A stretch of 64,000 nt of DNA from assembly GCF_000403135.1 (NCBI RefSeq), contig NZ_AQPN01000141.1, positions 1-64,000 on the forward strand. Reading direction: 5' to 3'. Positions within the stretch are counted from its first letter, which is position 1. Each line of letters opens with the position of its first letter. Under the pieces are notes generated by a model. That model was not told the DNA's origin, did no database searches, and saw only the letters and a list, made by a program, of their open reading frames with translations. Positions 44,886-56,348 of the stretch are shown one piece after another. The position numbers were made by a program, and so were the translations under genes. Source of the DNA: Arcticibacter svalbardensis MN12-7. GTDB lineage: Bacteria > Bacteroidota > Bacteroidia > Sphingobacteriales > Sphingobacteriaceae.

Positions 44886-45827
44886 ATGGGAAAAGTTCAG
44901 AAAGCAATATTAAAACTTGAAGATATTAGTTCGGAGGGTTTCATTAATCTGGAGCTTCTTGCAAGGCAAGTTGTAGAGGGCTTTATTACGGGATTACACA
45001 AAAGCCCCTTTCATGGCTTCTCTGTCGAATTTGCAGAGCATCGTTTATATAACAATGGGGACTCTATTAAAAATGTGGACTGGAAGTTATATGGAAGAAC
45101 GGATAAATTATTTGTAAAGCGATTTGAAGAAGAAACAAACCTAAGATGCCAACTTGTTCTTGATGTATCGTCATCGATGTTTTTTCCGGAAAACAAACTA
45201 AACAAACTTATTTTTTCGGCTTGCTCAGCTGCAGCGTTGATGCAACTGTTTAAGCGACAAAGAGACGCATTTGGATTAAGCTACTTCTCTGATACCCTTG
45301 AGTTTTCATCTGCCGCCAGATCAACAACGGCTCATCAGAATTTCCTCTTATCGGAACTTCAAAACCTAATCTTACACAGTTCCCAAAATAAACGAACAGC
45401 ACTCGTATCCTCTTTACACGAGCTCGCTGAGAAGCTGCATAAAAGGTCATTAGTAATTATTTTCACAGATTTGTATGAGTCTTATACCGAAACAGCTAAT
45501 TATTCAGACCTCTTTGCTGCACTACAGCACCTTAAACACAATAAACATGAGATCATTATTTTTAACGTGCTCGACTATGAAACAGAGATAAACTTTAATT
45601 TCAAGGAACGTCCTTATCATTTTATAGATATCGAAAACGGAGAAACGATCAAGTTACATCCTTCCTTGTTGCGAGAAGCATTTAAAGAATCTGTTGCATC
45701 AAATTTAAAAGAACTCAGACTTAAGTGCGCCCAATATTCAATCGATTTAATTGAGGCAGATATAAATGCCGGCTTTAATGATGTACTCCATTCCTATTTG
45801 ATAAAGCGAAATAGAATGACTGTTTGA
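44886..45827 (+). CDS. DUF58 domain-containing protein
   Basis: 313-residue cytoplasmic protein of the DUF58 family with a von Willebrand A-like fold. The MIDAS-like motif LDVSSSM (about 94-100) and the preceding GDSIKNVDWKLYGRTDKLFVKRFEEE block are typical. The start at 44886 (MGKVQKAIL) is preferred; an in-frame Met 21 nt upstream lies inside the trxA terminator. DUF58 genes usually accompany a MoxR ATPase, but none is next to this one. In MoxR systems they are thought to aid assembly or metal insertion of surface or enzyme complexes; the role here is unknown. Confidence 0.88.
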   Translation: MGKVQKAILKLEDISSEGFINLELLARQVVEGFITGLHKSPFHGFSVEFAEHRLYNNGDSIKNVDWKLYGRTDKLFVKRFEEETNLRCQLVLDVSSSMFFPENKLNKLIFSACSAAALMQLFKRQRDAFGLSYFSDTLEFSSAARSTTAHQNFLLSELQNLILHSSQNKRTALVSSLHELAEKLHKRSLVIIFTDLYESYTETANYSDLFAALQHLKHNKHEIIIFNVLDYETEINFNFKERPYHFIDIENGETIKLHPSLLREAFKESVASNLKELRLKCAQYSIDLIEADINAGFNDVLHSYLIKRNRMTV

Positions 45828-45941
45828 GCGTGTTTAACTACATAAGAAACGTTTTATTGGTCATTATTTAAAAAAGATCAGTACATTGATATTATTAATA
45901 TTCATTTAAAATAATTGGCTCGATAGCCATATATAGAATTT

Positions 45942-47408
45942 ATGAGAATCCCTATTGAACGATCACCAGTTAAGGTTTACCCTGATTCAAAAAGAGTAAT
46001 AGCACGATTTTTTTTTAACGGTGAAGAAAGAGCTAAAGGAATTATTAGAAGAGTAATGGCCATTAATGAGCAGGAAGTCTTCGGATTGATTTCTCCAATT
46101 TTGCAAGATTATTCAAAAAGACAAAGGAATATTACCCGTTTACTTCACAAACATTGTAATAAGTTAAAACATCTTTTTGAGGAGTTAAATATTGATTATG
46201 ATGAAGTTAAACATTATCGCAGGCTTTTAATCGGGTCTTATTTTACCCATGAATACTCAATTGAATCAGCTGCTTTTTTTAATCCTTCTATTGTAGAAGA
46301 TCCCGATCAGAGTGATTTAGAAGAAGGACAAAAACGACTGATTATAAGTTTTAGAGCGGTAGGCGAGGGGCATATTTCCTCGATCGTGTTTAGAAGAGCT
46401 ATTATTAATAAAGATAATTCAATCAATGTTATTCCTGTAGGAAACTATATTGATGAGGCTGAAGTAATCAGAAATGCGCGATACAACAAAAAGTTATTTT
46501 TTGAAAAAGCCGTAACCTCAATCATTGATGAGGGTGTTTTAGAAGTTTTAAAAGCAAAACTTGACGATCAATTTGAATACGCCGCTTTAAGAAAAATAAT
46601 TATGGAATGCCAGCGTGTTGAAGAAGATGATTATAAAAAGCTTCAATATGAAAAGGTATTATGGCTTTCTGACTCGTATTATGAGATGGTCTTTTCCCTG
46701 GATACCGATATTACCGACCGGGTTATTTTTCCCTATTCTGAACTCGAAAGAAAAGGTATTGAAGATGCACGTTTTGTGAAATTTACACATGAGGATGGAA
46801 ATCCGATATATTATGCCACTTATACTGCCTTTGACGGTGCGATGATCATGCCTAAACTGCTTGAAACCCGCGATTTCTATGACTTTAAAATAAGACCATT
46901 ATATGGAAAGGGAGCTCAGAATAAGAACCTGGCACTGTTTCCACGTAAAATAAATGGCAATTATGTCATGATCTCCCGTATAGATGGATGGAACAATTAT
47001 ATCATGTATTCCAAGAATATTACCATTTGGGAGGATCCGATCTTACTTCAGGAACCAAAATATAATTGGGAATTTGTTCAAATAGGGAATTGCGGCTCGC
47101 CAATTGAAACTGAATATGGATGGCTTGTCATCACTCATGGTGTTGGTCCGATGAGAAGGTATTGCCTTGGAGCTAGTTTATTTAAGTTAGATGACCCTAG
47201 CGTAGAAATAGGAAGATTAAAGGAACCTTTACTTGTGCCAAACAAGGAAGAAAGAGAAGGATATGTTCCTAACGTAGTTTATTCTTGTGGATCAATAATC
47301 AATAATGATAAACTGATCATACCTTACGGATTGTCTGATTATTCTTCTTCTTTCGCAATAGTAGGATTAAAGGAACTGATTGATAAATTAACTTCAGATG
47401 TGGCTTAA
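45942..47408 (+). CDS. Glycoside hydrolase family 130 protein (mannoside phosphorylase-like)
   Basis: 488-residue protein with the five-bladed propeller pattern of GH130, whose members phosphorolyse or hydrolyse beta-mannosides. FNPSIVED (113-120) and GIEDARFVKF (272-281) match the conserved blades; Asp275 sits at the expected proton donor. A late GNCGSPIETEYGWLVITHGVGPMRRYCLGASL segment supports it. The N-terminal 90 residues are helical, as in multi-subunit GH130 proteins. No signal peptide, so it acts in the cytoplasm, pointing to phosphorolysis of an internal or imported mannoside. It is convergent with two GT4 genes; the stop codons interleave in TTAA. Confidence 0.87.
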   Translation: MRIPIERSPVKVYPDSKRVIARFFFNGEERAKGIIRRVMAINEQEVFGLISPILQDYSKRQRNITRLLHKHCNKLKHLFEELNIDYDEVKHYRRLLIGSYFTHEYSIESAAFFNPSIVEDPDQSDLEEGQKRLIISFRAVGEGHISSIVFRRAIINKDNSINVIPVGNYIDEAEVIRNARYNKKLFFEKAVTSIIDEGVLEVLKAKLDDQFEYAALRKIIMECQRVEEDDYKKLQYEKVLWLSDSYYEMVFSLDTDITDRVIFPYSELERKGIEDARFVKFTHEDGNPIYYATYTAFDGAMIMPKLLETRDFYDFKIRPLYGKGAQNKNLALFPRKINGNYVMISRIDGWNNYIMYSKNITIWEDPILLQEPKYNWEFVQIGNCGSPIETEYGWLVITHGVGPMRRYCLGASLFKLDDPSVEIGRLKEPLLVPNKEEREGYVPNVVYSCGSIINNDKLIIPYGLSDYSSSFAIVGLKELIDKLTSDVA

Positions 47409-48412
47409 AGGCTAAGCATCTTTTGGTATACACGAATATAATCGGCCACCATTTTTTCAGTTGAAAATTTAGATTCGGCCCAGTTACGGCAGTAAAGGCG
47501 ATCAATACATGATATTGTCTTTACTGCTTCTGCTGCTTCGTCTATAGAATTTACCAATACCCCACTTTTTCCATCATTTATCAACTCAGGCATTGACCCT
47601 TTATTAAAAGCAATAACGGGAGTTCCACACAGCATAGATTCAGCAACACTCATTCCAAAGGGTTCGTTAAAATGAATGGGATGTAATAGCGCAAGCGCAT
47701 TGCCTAATATTGTACTCCGCTCCGATGGACCTACATTACCAATAAACTGAATCTGTTCATTTAAAAAGGGTTTAACCAGTTCCTCAAAATAGTTGGTATC
47801 CTGAATTAGTCCAGCCATTATCAGCCTTTTATTACTCTTAATCGCTATCTGAATAGCTTCTGCTGCACCTTTATCCCGATGGATGCGGCCAAAAAATAAT
47901 AGGTAATCTTCTGGCGAATCATTAAAGTCAAAGTCAGGTACATTCAATCCGTTATATACTGTTGCTATATAATCAAGCTCCGGACTCCGGTCTGAATTGC
48001 TTATCGACACATACTGAGTAGAGTGGTTATACTTTTTATAGACTGGTAGAATCCTTTCAGAAGAAAATCCGTGAATTGTAGTTAAAAAAGGAGTTTTAAT
48101 AAGTCCGGAATAGGTTAATGGCAGAAAGTCAAAATTGCTATGAATAAGATCAAATGAAGAAGATTTCTCCATTAAATTGCTGATATGGAGGCATTCTAAT
48201 ACTTTGGCATCCTGGTTATTATCTTCCTCGTATCCTTTTTTTACTACAGCATCAAGTTTGCCTTTAGTCAGGGAATCGGCAGTAGCAAACAGCGTCACAT
48301 CGTGCCCTTGCTTCACTAAACCCTCTGTAATATTAGATGCGACTTGTTCCCATGGACCATAATGCCTTGGAGGAGTCCTCCAGGCAATAGATGATAATAC
48401 AGCTATCTTCAT
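47405..48412 (-). CDS. Glycosyltransferase family 4 protein
   Basis: GT4 (GT-B fold) enzyme of 335 residues, predicted cytoplasmic or membrane-associated. N-terminal domain begins MKIAVLSSIAWRTPPRHYGPWEQVASNITEGL; the C-terminal nucleotide-sugar site has FFGRIHRDKGAAEAI and the Glu-rich HFNEPFGMSVAESMLCGTPVIAF motif (E-x7-E), as in GT4. Its ATG overlaps the stop of the upstream GT4-fusion gene by 1 nt (TAATG). Together with the convergent GH130 gene the set suggests synthesis and turnover of a mannose-containing glycan or glycolipid; the sugar is inferred only from GH130. Confidence 0.88.
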   Translation of the reverse strand: MKIAVLSSIAWRTPPRHYGPWEQVASNITEGLVKQGHDVTLFATADSLTKGKLDAVVKKGYEEDNNQDAKVLECLHISNLMEKSSSFDLIHSNFDFLPLTYSGLIKTPFLTTIHGFSSERILPVYKKYNHSTQYVSISNSDRSPELDYIATVYNGLNVPDFDFNDSPEDYLLFFGRIHRDKGAAEAIQIAIKSNKRLIMAGLIQDTNYFEELVKPFLNEQIQFIGNVGPSERSTILGNALALLHPIHFNEPFGMSVAESMLCGTPVIAFNKGSMPELINDGKSGVLVNSIDEAAEAVKTISCIDRLYCRNWAESKFSTEKMVADYIRVYQKMLSL

Positions 48413-50688
48413 TAAAGAACAGAGGCTGAAGCCTTACGTTTAATTTTATAATACCGGGATGCATCATCCATGCCTTTAAGAACCGCTACATGAGAGATTA
48501 AACAAGCCAACGTACTTTCAGCACCTTGGTTTCTATTGATGCCACCCATTTGCAATCCATCCGAACAGCCTTTTGTTTCTGAATCGTACAAAGGAATCCG
48601 CAACTCATTCAGACCATAAAACCACATAAAGCTTTGATACATTTTATGTAGCATTTTGGGATCTTGAGTTAAATGATACGCTTGGGAATACATAAGTACC
48701 ATGGCCATGGTTTCAATAGCCTGTTGGTCGTACACAGGTGCTTCTGCTCCCTTAATCAGCCATCCATTATTACCAATTGGAGTAAGATAGTCTTTGTGAA
48801 ATGTTTTTTCTTCTAAAAATGCCAATGATTCCAATGCAATTAAGCGTACACTATCAATTCCTGTTATTTCACTAGAATGTAACAAGGCAAGCGGAAGTAT
48901 CGCATTATCATAAGTCATGCTCGACTCAAACCAATGCCAGTTTTCCGACCTGTTGGCCTTATAGGCTGCCACCAGTTGTTCGGTGAGTATTTGAAGCTGA
49001 CCCATCATGTTTCCGTCTGATGGATAAGTCTTTAAATAATAAGTCACCCCAATAAGCGTATTGGCAATTCCCCGGATATACCGGAGGGCCTTAAAATGAG
49101 GTATTGAGTATCGAAGCAAATCTTCGCCAAACTCACGGTATGAATTATTTGGTGAGGCATTTATTAGGTAGCCCAGTGCCCAAATCGTTCTTCCGAACGA
49201 ATCTTCCGAACCTTTTTCATCCAGATAGTCCCGGTTAAAGCTCAGAAAGTTTCTAAAATTCCCATCCTCTCGCTGCATGTAATGGATGTAACTCAGGTAT
49301 TTAGGGAAAAGTTCCAATGCTTCCGATGACTTATCATATTGATGAACCATCAGCATGAGGATCAAAGCACGTGAATTGTCATCCAGGCAATACCCTTCTT
49401 TATAATTCGGAATGCCGTACTTGGCATGCTGTATTAAGCCTGTGGAGTCTGTAAGCCGGCGGATATGTGTGAGGTCAAATGGAGGCAACGACTCTTTTTC
49501 GGGAAGAAATGTAGAATTCTCCGTTTTAGATCGTGCATCTTTTATGGCCTTGTTAAATGCATTAATGTATTGTTTACCAATAAACGGCCATCTTAGATGT
49601 AAGCCATATTCATAGGCATTCTTCTTTAACTTCTTTAGTTTGTCTGCATTGTCAAGCAAATCATTCACGATATCTGCCAGCGTATTGAAATCTTTAAAAT
49701 TAAATAGCCGGCCTCTATTGTTATCCAGTAATTCCTGGGCATGCCAGTATGGAGTAGAAACCACGGCTGCACCAGCACCTACAGCATAAGAAAGGGTGCC
49801 ACTTGTGATTTGTGCCTCGTTTAAATATGGAGTTACATAAATATCACATGCAGTAAGGTAGTGCATTAACTCTTCCTCTGAAACAAATTTGTTTACAAAG
49901 AAAAGGTGCTCTGCTACGTTAAGTTCTGCCGCAAGTTGCTTCAATGAATCTCTGTATTCTTCGCCAGAGCTCTTTATCACACCAGGGTGTGTATTCCCTA
50001 GTATGACATAAACCACATCAGGATGTTTTTTTACAATTCCCGGAAGTGCACGTATCACAGTTTCCAGACCCTTATTCCGGCTGATTAAACCGAATGTAAA
50101 TAAGGTCTTCTTGCCCTTAAACGGAGCTTGGTTTTTTACTAAATTAACCTTAGGTGACTCCAAATCGGGTACACCATGTTCAATTAACTGTATCTTTTCT
50201 AAAGGAATCCCATAAATGGTAGTCAGAAACATGACCGCTTTTTTGCTCATCACCACAATACGTGAAGAGTGCTGTGCAATTTGCCGTGTAATGAGCTTTT
50301 GGGTATAATTAGGCTCTCGTAATACAGTGTGAAGGATAGTAATTAGCGGTTTTTGTAAAGAAGTAAGTAATGACAATAGATAAATTCCACACTCACCACC
50401 ATAAATTCCAAACTCGTGCTCTAAAATACACGAGTCCGCATCACTCTCATTAATATATTCTGCTGCGTGAATGTAATCCTTCTGTTGTTCCTGGCGGATT
50501 ACAAATTTTACTTCTTCAGGATAAGCGTATTGTTTAATATCATCAGAATCGTTCATTGCTACTACAAATCCACTATCTGAAAAAACTTGATCTTTAAAAT
50601 TAGAGCTTATTGCTTGAATGAGATTGCTGTTAAATGTAGCAATTCCACATTCACGGGGTAAATACGTAGAAATATATGCTATTTTCAT
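48412..50688 (-). CDS. GT4 glycosyltransferase fused to a helical (alpha/alpha-barrel-like) domain
   Basis: 758 residues, about twice a normal GT4. The first 390 are a GT4 with CGIATFNSNLI at the start, EHEFGIYGGE (the conserved His-Glu region), TFGLISRNKGLETVI and GTLSYAVGAGAAVVSTPYW. The last 370 are all-helical repeats with DDNSRALILMLM, QREDGNFRNFLSF, GRTIWALGYL, WFESSMTYDNAILPLALL and GCSDGLQMGG, resembling an (alpha/alpha)6 barrel of carbohydrate-active enzymes. The charge-rich link is near 385-410. It is the first gene of a two-gene operon. The second domain could bind, trim or isomerise a glycan; no function is assigned. Confidence 0.85.
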   Translation of the reverse strand: MKIAYISTYLPRECGIATFNSNLIQAISSNFKDQVFSDSGFVVAMNDSDDIKQYAYPEEVKFVIRQEQQKDYIHAAEYINESDADSCILEHEFGIYGGECGIYLLSLLTSLQKPLITILHTVLREPNYTQKLITRQIAQHSSRIVVMSKKAVMFLTTIYGIPLEKIQLIEHGVPDLESPKVNLVKNQAPFKGKKTLFTFGLISRNKGLETVIRALPGIVKKHPDVVYVILGNTHPGVIKSSGEEYRDSLKQLAAELNVAEHLFFVNKFVSEEELMHYLTACDIYVTPYLNEAQITSGTLSYAVGAGAAVVSTPYWHAQELLDNNRGRLFNFKDFNTLADIVNDLLDNADKLKKLKKNAYEYGLHLRWPFIGKQYINAFNKAIKDARSKTENSTFLPEKESLPPFDLTHIRRLTDSTGLIQHAKYGIPNYKEGYCLDDNSRALILMLMVHQYDKSSEALELFPKYLSYIHYMQREDGNFRNFLSFNRDYLDEKGSEDSFGRTIWALGYLINASPNNSYREFGEDLLRYSIPHFKALRYIRGIANTLIGVTYYLKTYPSDGNMMGQLQILTEQLVAAYKANRSENWHWFESSMTYDNAILPLALLHSSEITGIDSVRLIALESLAFLEEKTFHKDYLTPIGNNGWLIKGAEAPVYDQQAIETMAMVLMYSQAYHLTQDPKMLHKMYQSFMWFYGLNELRIPLYDSETKGCSDGLQMGGINRNQGAESTLACLISHVAVLKGMDDASRYYKIKRKASASVL

Positions 50689-52858
<2,170 letters not shown>

Positions 52859-52860
52859 AA

Positions 52861-53982
52861 ATGAAGGTGCTTGCTCTCGAAGGACAAAAACATATAAAAA
52901 GTTTTATTGATTTTCCACATGATTTATATCGTAATGATCCGAATTATGTACCCGAATTATATATTGCTCAACATGATTTGTTGACTCCGGGCAAGCACCC
53001 TTTTCATGATCATTCAAAGGTTCAGTTATTTCTGGCTTACGATGATCAGAATAAAGTTTGTGGACGCATTGCCGCTATATTGAATAATAATCATAATGCC
53101 TTTAACAATACCACTGACGGTTTCTTTGGTTTCTTTGAATGTATCAACGACCAGAAAGTGGCCACTGCGCTTCTTAATCAAGCGGAGTTATGGTTGAAAA
53201 AACAAGGTATTACTACTATTATTGGTCCGGCAAATTTTTCGACTAACGAAACGGTAGGGCTCCTTATTGATGGATACGATAGTCCCCCTGTCGTGATGAT
53301 GCCTTATAACTATTCCTATTATCTTCAGCTGATTGAAAATGCAGGCTATGCAAAAAAAACAGATTTACTCGCTTATGATGTGCCTTACGATACACATAAC
53401 GACCGGTCTGTAAGATTGCTAGGTGCTTTACAAGCTAGATTGAAGCGAAGCAATATTATTATTCGGAAAGTAAACATGAAAGACTTCAAAAATGAAGCCG
53501 CCAAGTTACGCGATGTTTATAACCAGGCATGGGATAGAAACCTTGGATTTGTTCCAATGACTGAAAAAGAATTTGATTATCTGGCTAAAGACCTTAAGAT
53601 GATTGTAAATCCTGAATTTTGTCTTGTGGCTGAACAGGGTGATAAGTTTATAGGCTTTGCACTGGGGATTCCTGATATCAATCAAGTGCTTCGCAAAGTA
53701 AAACGAGGTCGTTTATTGCCTTTTGGGATATTTAAACTTTTGTTTGGTCTTAAAAAGGTTGATTGGTTAAGGGTGATGGCTTTAGGTGTATTAACAGAGT
53801 ATAGGAAGCTTGGAATTGAGGCGTGTCTTTACGGATTAATTATTCAAAATGCGATTTCCAATAACATTAAAGGTGCTGAATGCTCCTGGATGTTAGAAGA
53901 TAACTATATGATGAATAATGCTATTGAAGCTATTAACGGTAAAATTTATAAAAAATACAGGCTTCTCGAAAAGGCTTTATGA
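52861..53982 (+). CDS. GNAT-fold acyltransferase, candidate bacterial ceramide synthase
   Basis: 373-residue GNAT-like protein. The first half (HDLYRNDPNYVPELYIAQHDLLTPGKHPF, residues about 20-48) resembles YghO-like GNATs; the C-terminal half has strands and helices typical of the acyl-CoA site, with VMALGVLTEYRKLGIEACLYGLII at the pyrophosphate-binding loop. In Caulobacter a GNAT protein encoded near SPT is the ceramide synthase; family membership plus position 2 nt after SPT make the same role likely here. The stop overlaps the next start by 4 nt (ATGA). Known: SPT-linked GNATs can N-acylate sphinganine. Inferred: this one does. Confidence 0.75.
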   Translation: MKVLALEGQKHIKSFIDFPHDLYRNDPNYVPELYIAQHDLLTPGKHPFHDHSKVQLFLAYDDQNKVCGRIAAILNNNHNAFNNTTDGFFGFFECINDQKVATALLNQAELWLKKQGITTIIGPANFSTNETVGLLIDGYDSPPVVMMPYNYSYYLQLIENAGYAKKTDLLAYDVPYDTHNDRSVRLLGALQARLKRSNIIIRKVNMKDFKNEAAKLRDVYNQAWDRNLGFVPMTEKEFDYLAKDLKMIVNPEFCLVAEQGDKFIGFALGIPDINQVLRKVKRGRLLPFGIFKLLFGLKKVDWLRVMALGVLTEYRKLGIEACLYGLIIQNAISNNIKGAECSWMLEDNYMMNNAIEAINGKIYKKYRLLEKAL

Positions 53983-54977
53983 GAAAACGGATCCTAATTA
54001 CAGGTGCCTCCGGGTTTGTGGGTTCACATCTTATATCCGCGGCTCTTGATGAAGGTTTGGATGTCTATGCAGCCGTTAGACCTTCTAGTAATATAAAGGA
54101 TTTCGAATCATTGCCTGTCCATTGGGTCAATCTCAGTATGGCTGATCCTCAGAAATTGCAGGCTGAGTTAGAGCAAAATCAATATAACTTTATTATCCAT
54201 TGTGCCGGATCGACGAAAGCAAAAACACAGCGTGATTATGATTACGTAAATGCGGAGCTATCGGTAAACCTGGCAAACGCAGCTGCTCGAGCCGCTATTC
54301 CTTTGGAAAAGTTTGTCTTTGTAAGTAGTCTTGCTGCATTGGGGCCAATTGGCTATCATGATAACAACCTTATAGAGGTTAATCATGTCCCCCGACCCGT
54401 TACTGCCTATGGGAAAAGTAAACTTCTTGCTGAAAAGCAGTTGAAAGAAATACCGAACCTTCGATTAGTGATCGTTCGTCCTACAGCCGTTTATGGGCCG
54501 CGTGAAAAAGATATCTTTATTATTATTAAAACTATAGCCTCAGGCTTGGAGCCTTATATTGGCAGTAATCCACAGAAATTAAGTTTTATTTATGTGAAAG
54601 ACCTTGTCAAGGTACTTCTGGCCAGTTTGCAAACTACCACTCCCATTGGCAGTAGCTACAATGTATCCGACGGAGCTGTATACTCAAAATATGCGCTGGC
54701 AGAGATCACAAAAAACATATTAAAGAAAAAAACATTTAAGTTCCATTTACCGATCCCTCTAGTGAGTCTTCTGGGGGCTTTTATGGAATTGATATATACG
54801 TTCAGAAGCGATGCTCCTGCATTGAATAAAGAGAAAGTTGCCGAATTAAATGCTGAAAACTGGTCATGTTCTATTTCTGCGTTAAAACAGGATATGAATT
54901 TTATTCCCGATTACCCGCTTAAAAAGGGGATGGAAGAGACTTTATTATGGTACAAGCAAAATAATTGGCTAACCTAA
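53979..54977 (+). CDS. Extended SDR, candidate 3-ketosphinganine reductase
   Basis: 332-residue NAD(P)-binding protein with the Rossmann motif GASGFVGSH (9-17), catalytic Tyr144-xxx-Lys148 (AYGKSK) and the VSSLAALGP strand (115-123) carrying the Ser. Extended SDRs of this kind (CerR of Caulobacter, and the related Bacteroides enzyme) reduce 3-ketosphinganine in bacterial sphingolipid synthesis. Position directly after SPT and the GNAT supports the same job. The last 60 residues are an extended-SDR substrate domain. Could otherwise be a sterol- or sugar-type epimerase, but the context argues against it. Confidence 0.78.
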   Translation: MRKRILITGASGFVGSHLISAALDEGLDVYAAVRPSSNIKDFESLPVHWVNLSMADPQKLQAELEQNQYNFIIHCAGSTKAKTQRDYDYVNAELSVNLANAAARAAIPLEKFVFVSSLAALGPIGYHDNNLIEVNHVPRPVTAYGKSKLLAEKQLKEIPNLRLVIVRPTAVYGPREKDIFIIIKTIASGLEPYIGSNPQKLSFIYVKDLVKVLLASLQTTTPIGSSYNVSDGAVYSKYALAEITKNILKKKTFKFHLPIPLVSLLGAFMELIYTFRSDAPALNKEKVAELNAENWSCSISALKQDMNFIPDYPLKKGMEETLLWYKQNNWLT

Positions 54978-55018
54978 GATTAATATTTTAATAATTCAAT
55001 AAAAATAGATCAATAGAA

Positions 55019-56347
55019 ATGAAAGAACAAGTAAAACCTGCTACAGGTAAGTTGGGAATTCTGATTCCTGGTTTAGGTGCTGTGGCGACAACTTTTATTG
55101 CAGGGGTAGAGGCCGTTAAAAAGGGTCTCGCTCAACCAATAGGATCACTTACTCAAATGAGTAATATTCGTGTTGGTAAAAGAACGGAAGATCGAAACCC
55201 AAAGATTAAAGACTTTGTCCCTTTGGCTGATTTGAATGATATTGTGTTTGGTGGATGGGATGTGTATGCCGATAACGTATATGTAGCGGCCTCTAAAGCA
55301 AAAGTATTGGAAAAGGATCTTTTATTTGCTGTAAAGGCAGAATTAGAAGCTATCGTTCCAATGAAAGCTGCTTTTGACAGGCGTTATGTTAAAAATCTGG
55401 ATGGCACTTATATCAAGTCCTTTGTGACCAAACAGGATCTGGCCGAACAGGTAATTCAAGATATGCGTAATTTTAAAGCGGATAATAATTGTGAGAGGCT
55501 AGTGATGGTATGGTGCGGATCAACAGAGATCTATCATCAGATCAGCGATGTACATCTTACGTTGGCCGCGTTTGAAGAGGGATTGCGTAACAATGATCCT
55601 GAAATCGCGCCGAGTATGATTTATGCTTATGCGGCTCTTAAAGAAGGTGTTCCTTTTGCAAATGGTGCCCCTAACTTAACTGTGGATACGCCAGCTTTGT
55701 TAGAACTGGCTAGTTTGACACATACTCCTGTTGCGGGTAAGGATTTTAAAACCGGACAAACCCTCATGAAAACAATCATTGCTCCAGGTTTAAGTGCCAG
55801 GGCTCTTGGTGTTCGTGGTTGGTTTTCTACAAATATCTTAGGGAACAGAGATGGCCTGGTATTGGATGATCCGGATAATTTTAAGACGAAAGAAGTTTCA
55901 AAACTGAGCGTTTTGGATGAGATCTTCAGACCGGAAGCTAACCCGGATTTGTATGCTGATATGTATCATAAAGTTCGAATTAACTATTATCCGCCACACG
56001 GTGATAATAAAGAGAGCTGGGATAATATTGACATATTTGGTTGGTTAGGATATCCGATGCAGATTAAGATTAACTTTCTTTGTCGCGACTCCATTCTAGC
56101 TGCCCCAATTGTATTAGATCTTGCCTTGTTTATGGATCTTTCCAAGAGAGCAGGAATGTCAGGAATTCAGGAATGGTTGTCCTTCTATTTAAAGTCGCCT
56201 CAAACTGCCGAAGGGTTAAGGGCTGAGCATGACATTTTTAAACAATTGATGAAATTGCAGAATACATTGCGCCATATGATGGATGAAGATCTAATTACCC
56301 ACCTTGGGTTAGATTATTATCAGGACCTGGTTGACTCTATTCAATAA
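55019..56347 (+). CDS. ino1: Inositol-3-phosphate synthase
   Basis: Converts glucose 6-phosphate to 1D-myo-inositol 3-phosphate, using NAD. The 442 residues have the NAD motif LIPGLGAVATTFIAG (15-29), GGWDVYADNVY, VWCGSTEIY, the FANGAPNLTVDTPAL segment, and the dimerisation/catalytic block KTGQTLMKTIIAPGLSARALGVRGWFSTN. It lies 41 bp after the SDR. In Bacteroides this enzyme begins the inositol lipid locus; here it links the ceramide genes upstream with the inositol lipid genes downstream. Confidence 0.95.
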   Translation: MKEQVKPATGKLGILIPGLGAVATTFIAGVEAVKKGLAQPIGSLTQMSNIRVGKRTEDRNPKIKDFVPLADLNDIVFGGWDVYADNVYVAASKAKVLEKDLLFAVKAELEAIVPMKAAFDRRYVKNLDGTYIKSFVTKQDLAEQVIQDMRNFKADNNCERLVMVWCGSTEIYHQISDVHLTLAAFEEGLRNNDPEIAPSMIYAYAALKEGVPFANGAPNLTVDTPALLELASLTHTPVAGKDFKTGQTLMKTIIAPGLSARALGVRGWFSTNILGNRDGLVLDDPDNFKTKEVSKLSVLDEIFRPEANPDLYADMYHKVRINYYPPHGDNKESWDNIDIFGWLGYPMQIKINFLCRDSILAAPIVLDLALFMDLSKRAGMSGIQEWLSFYLKSPQTAEGLRAEHDIFKQLMKLQNTLRHMMDEDLITHLGLDYYQDLVDSIQ

Positions 56348-56348
56348 T

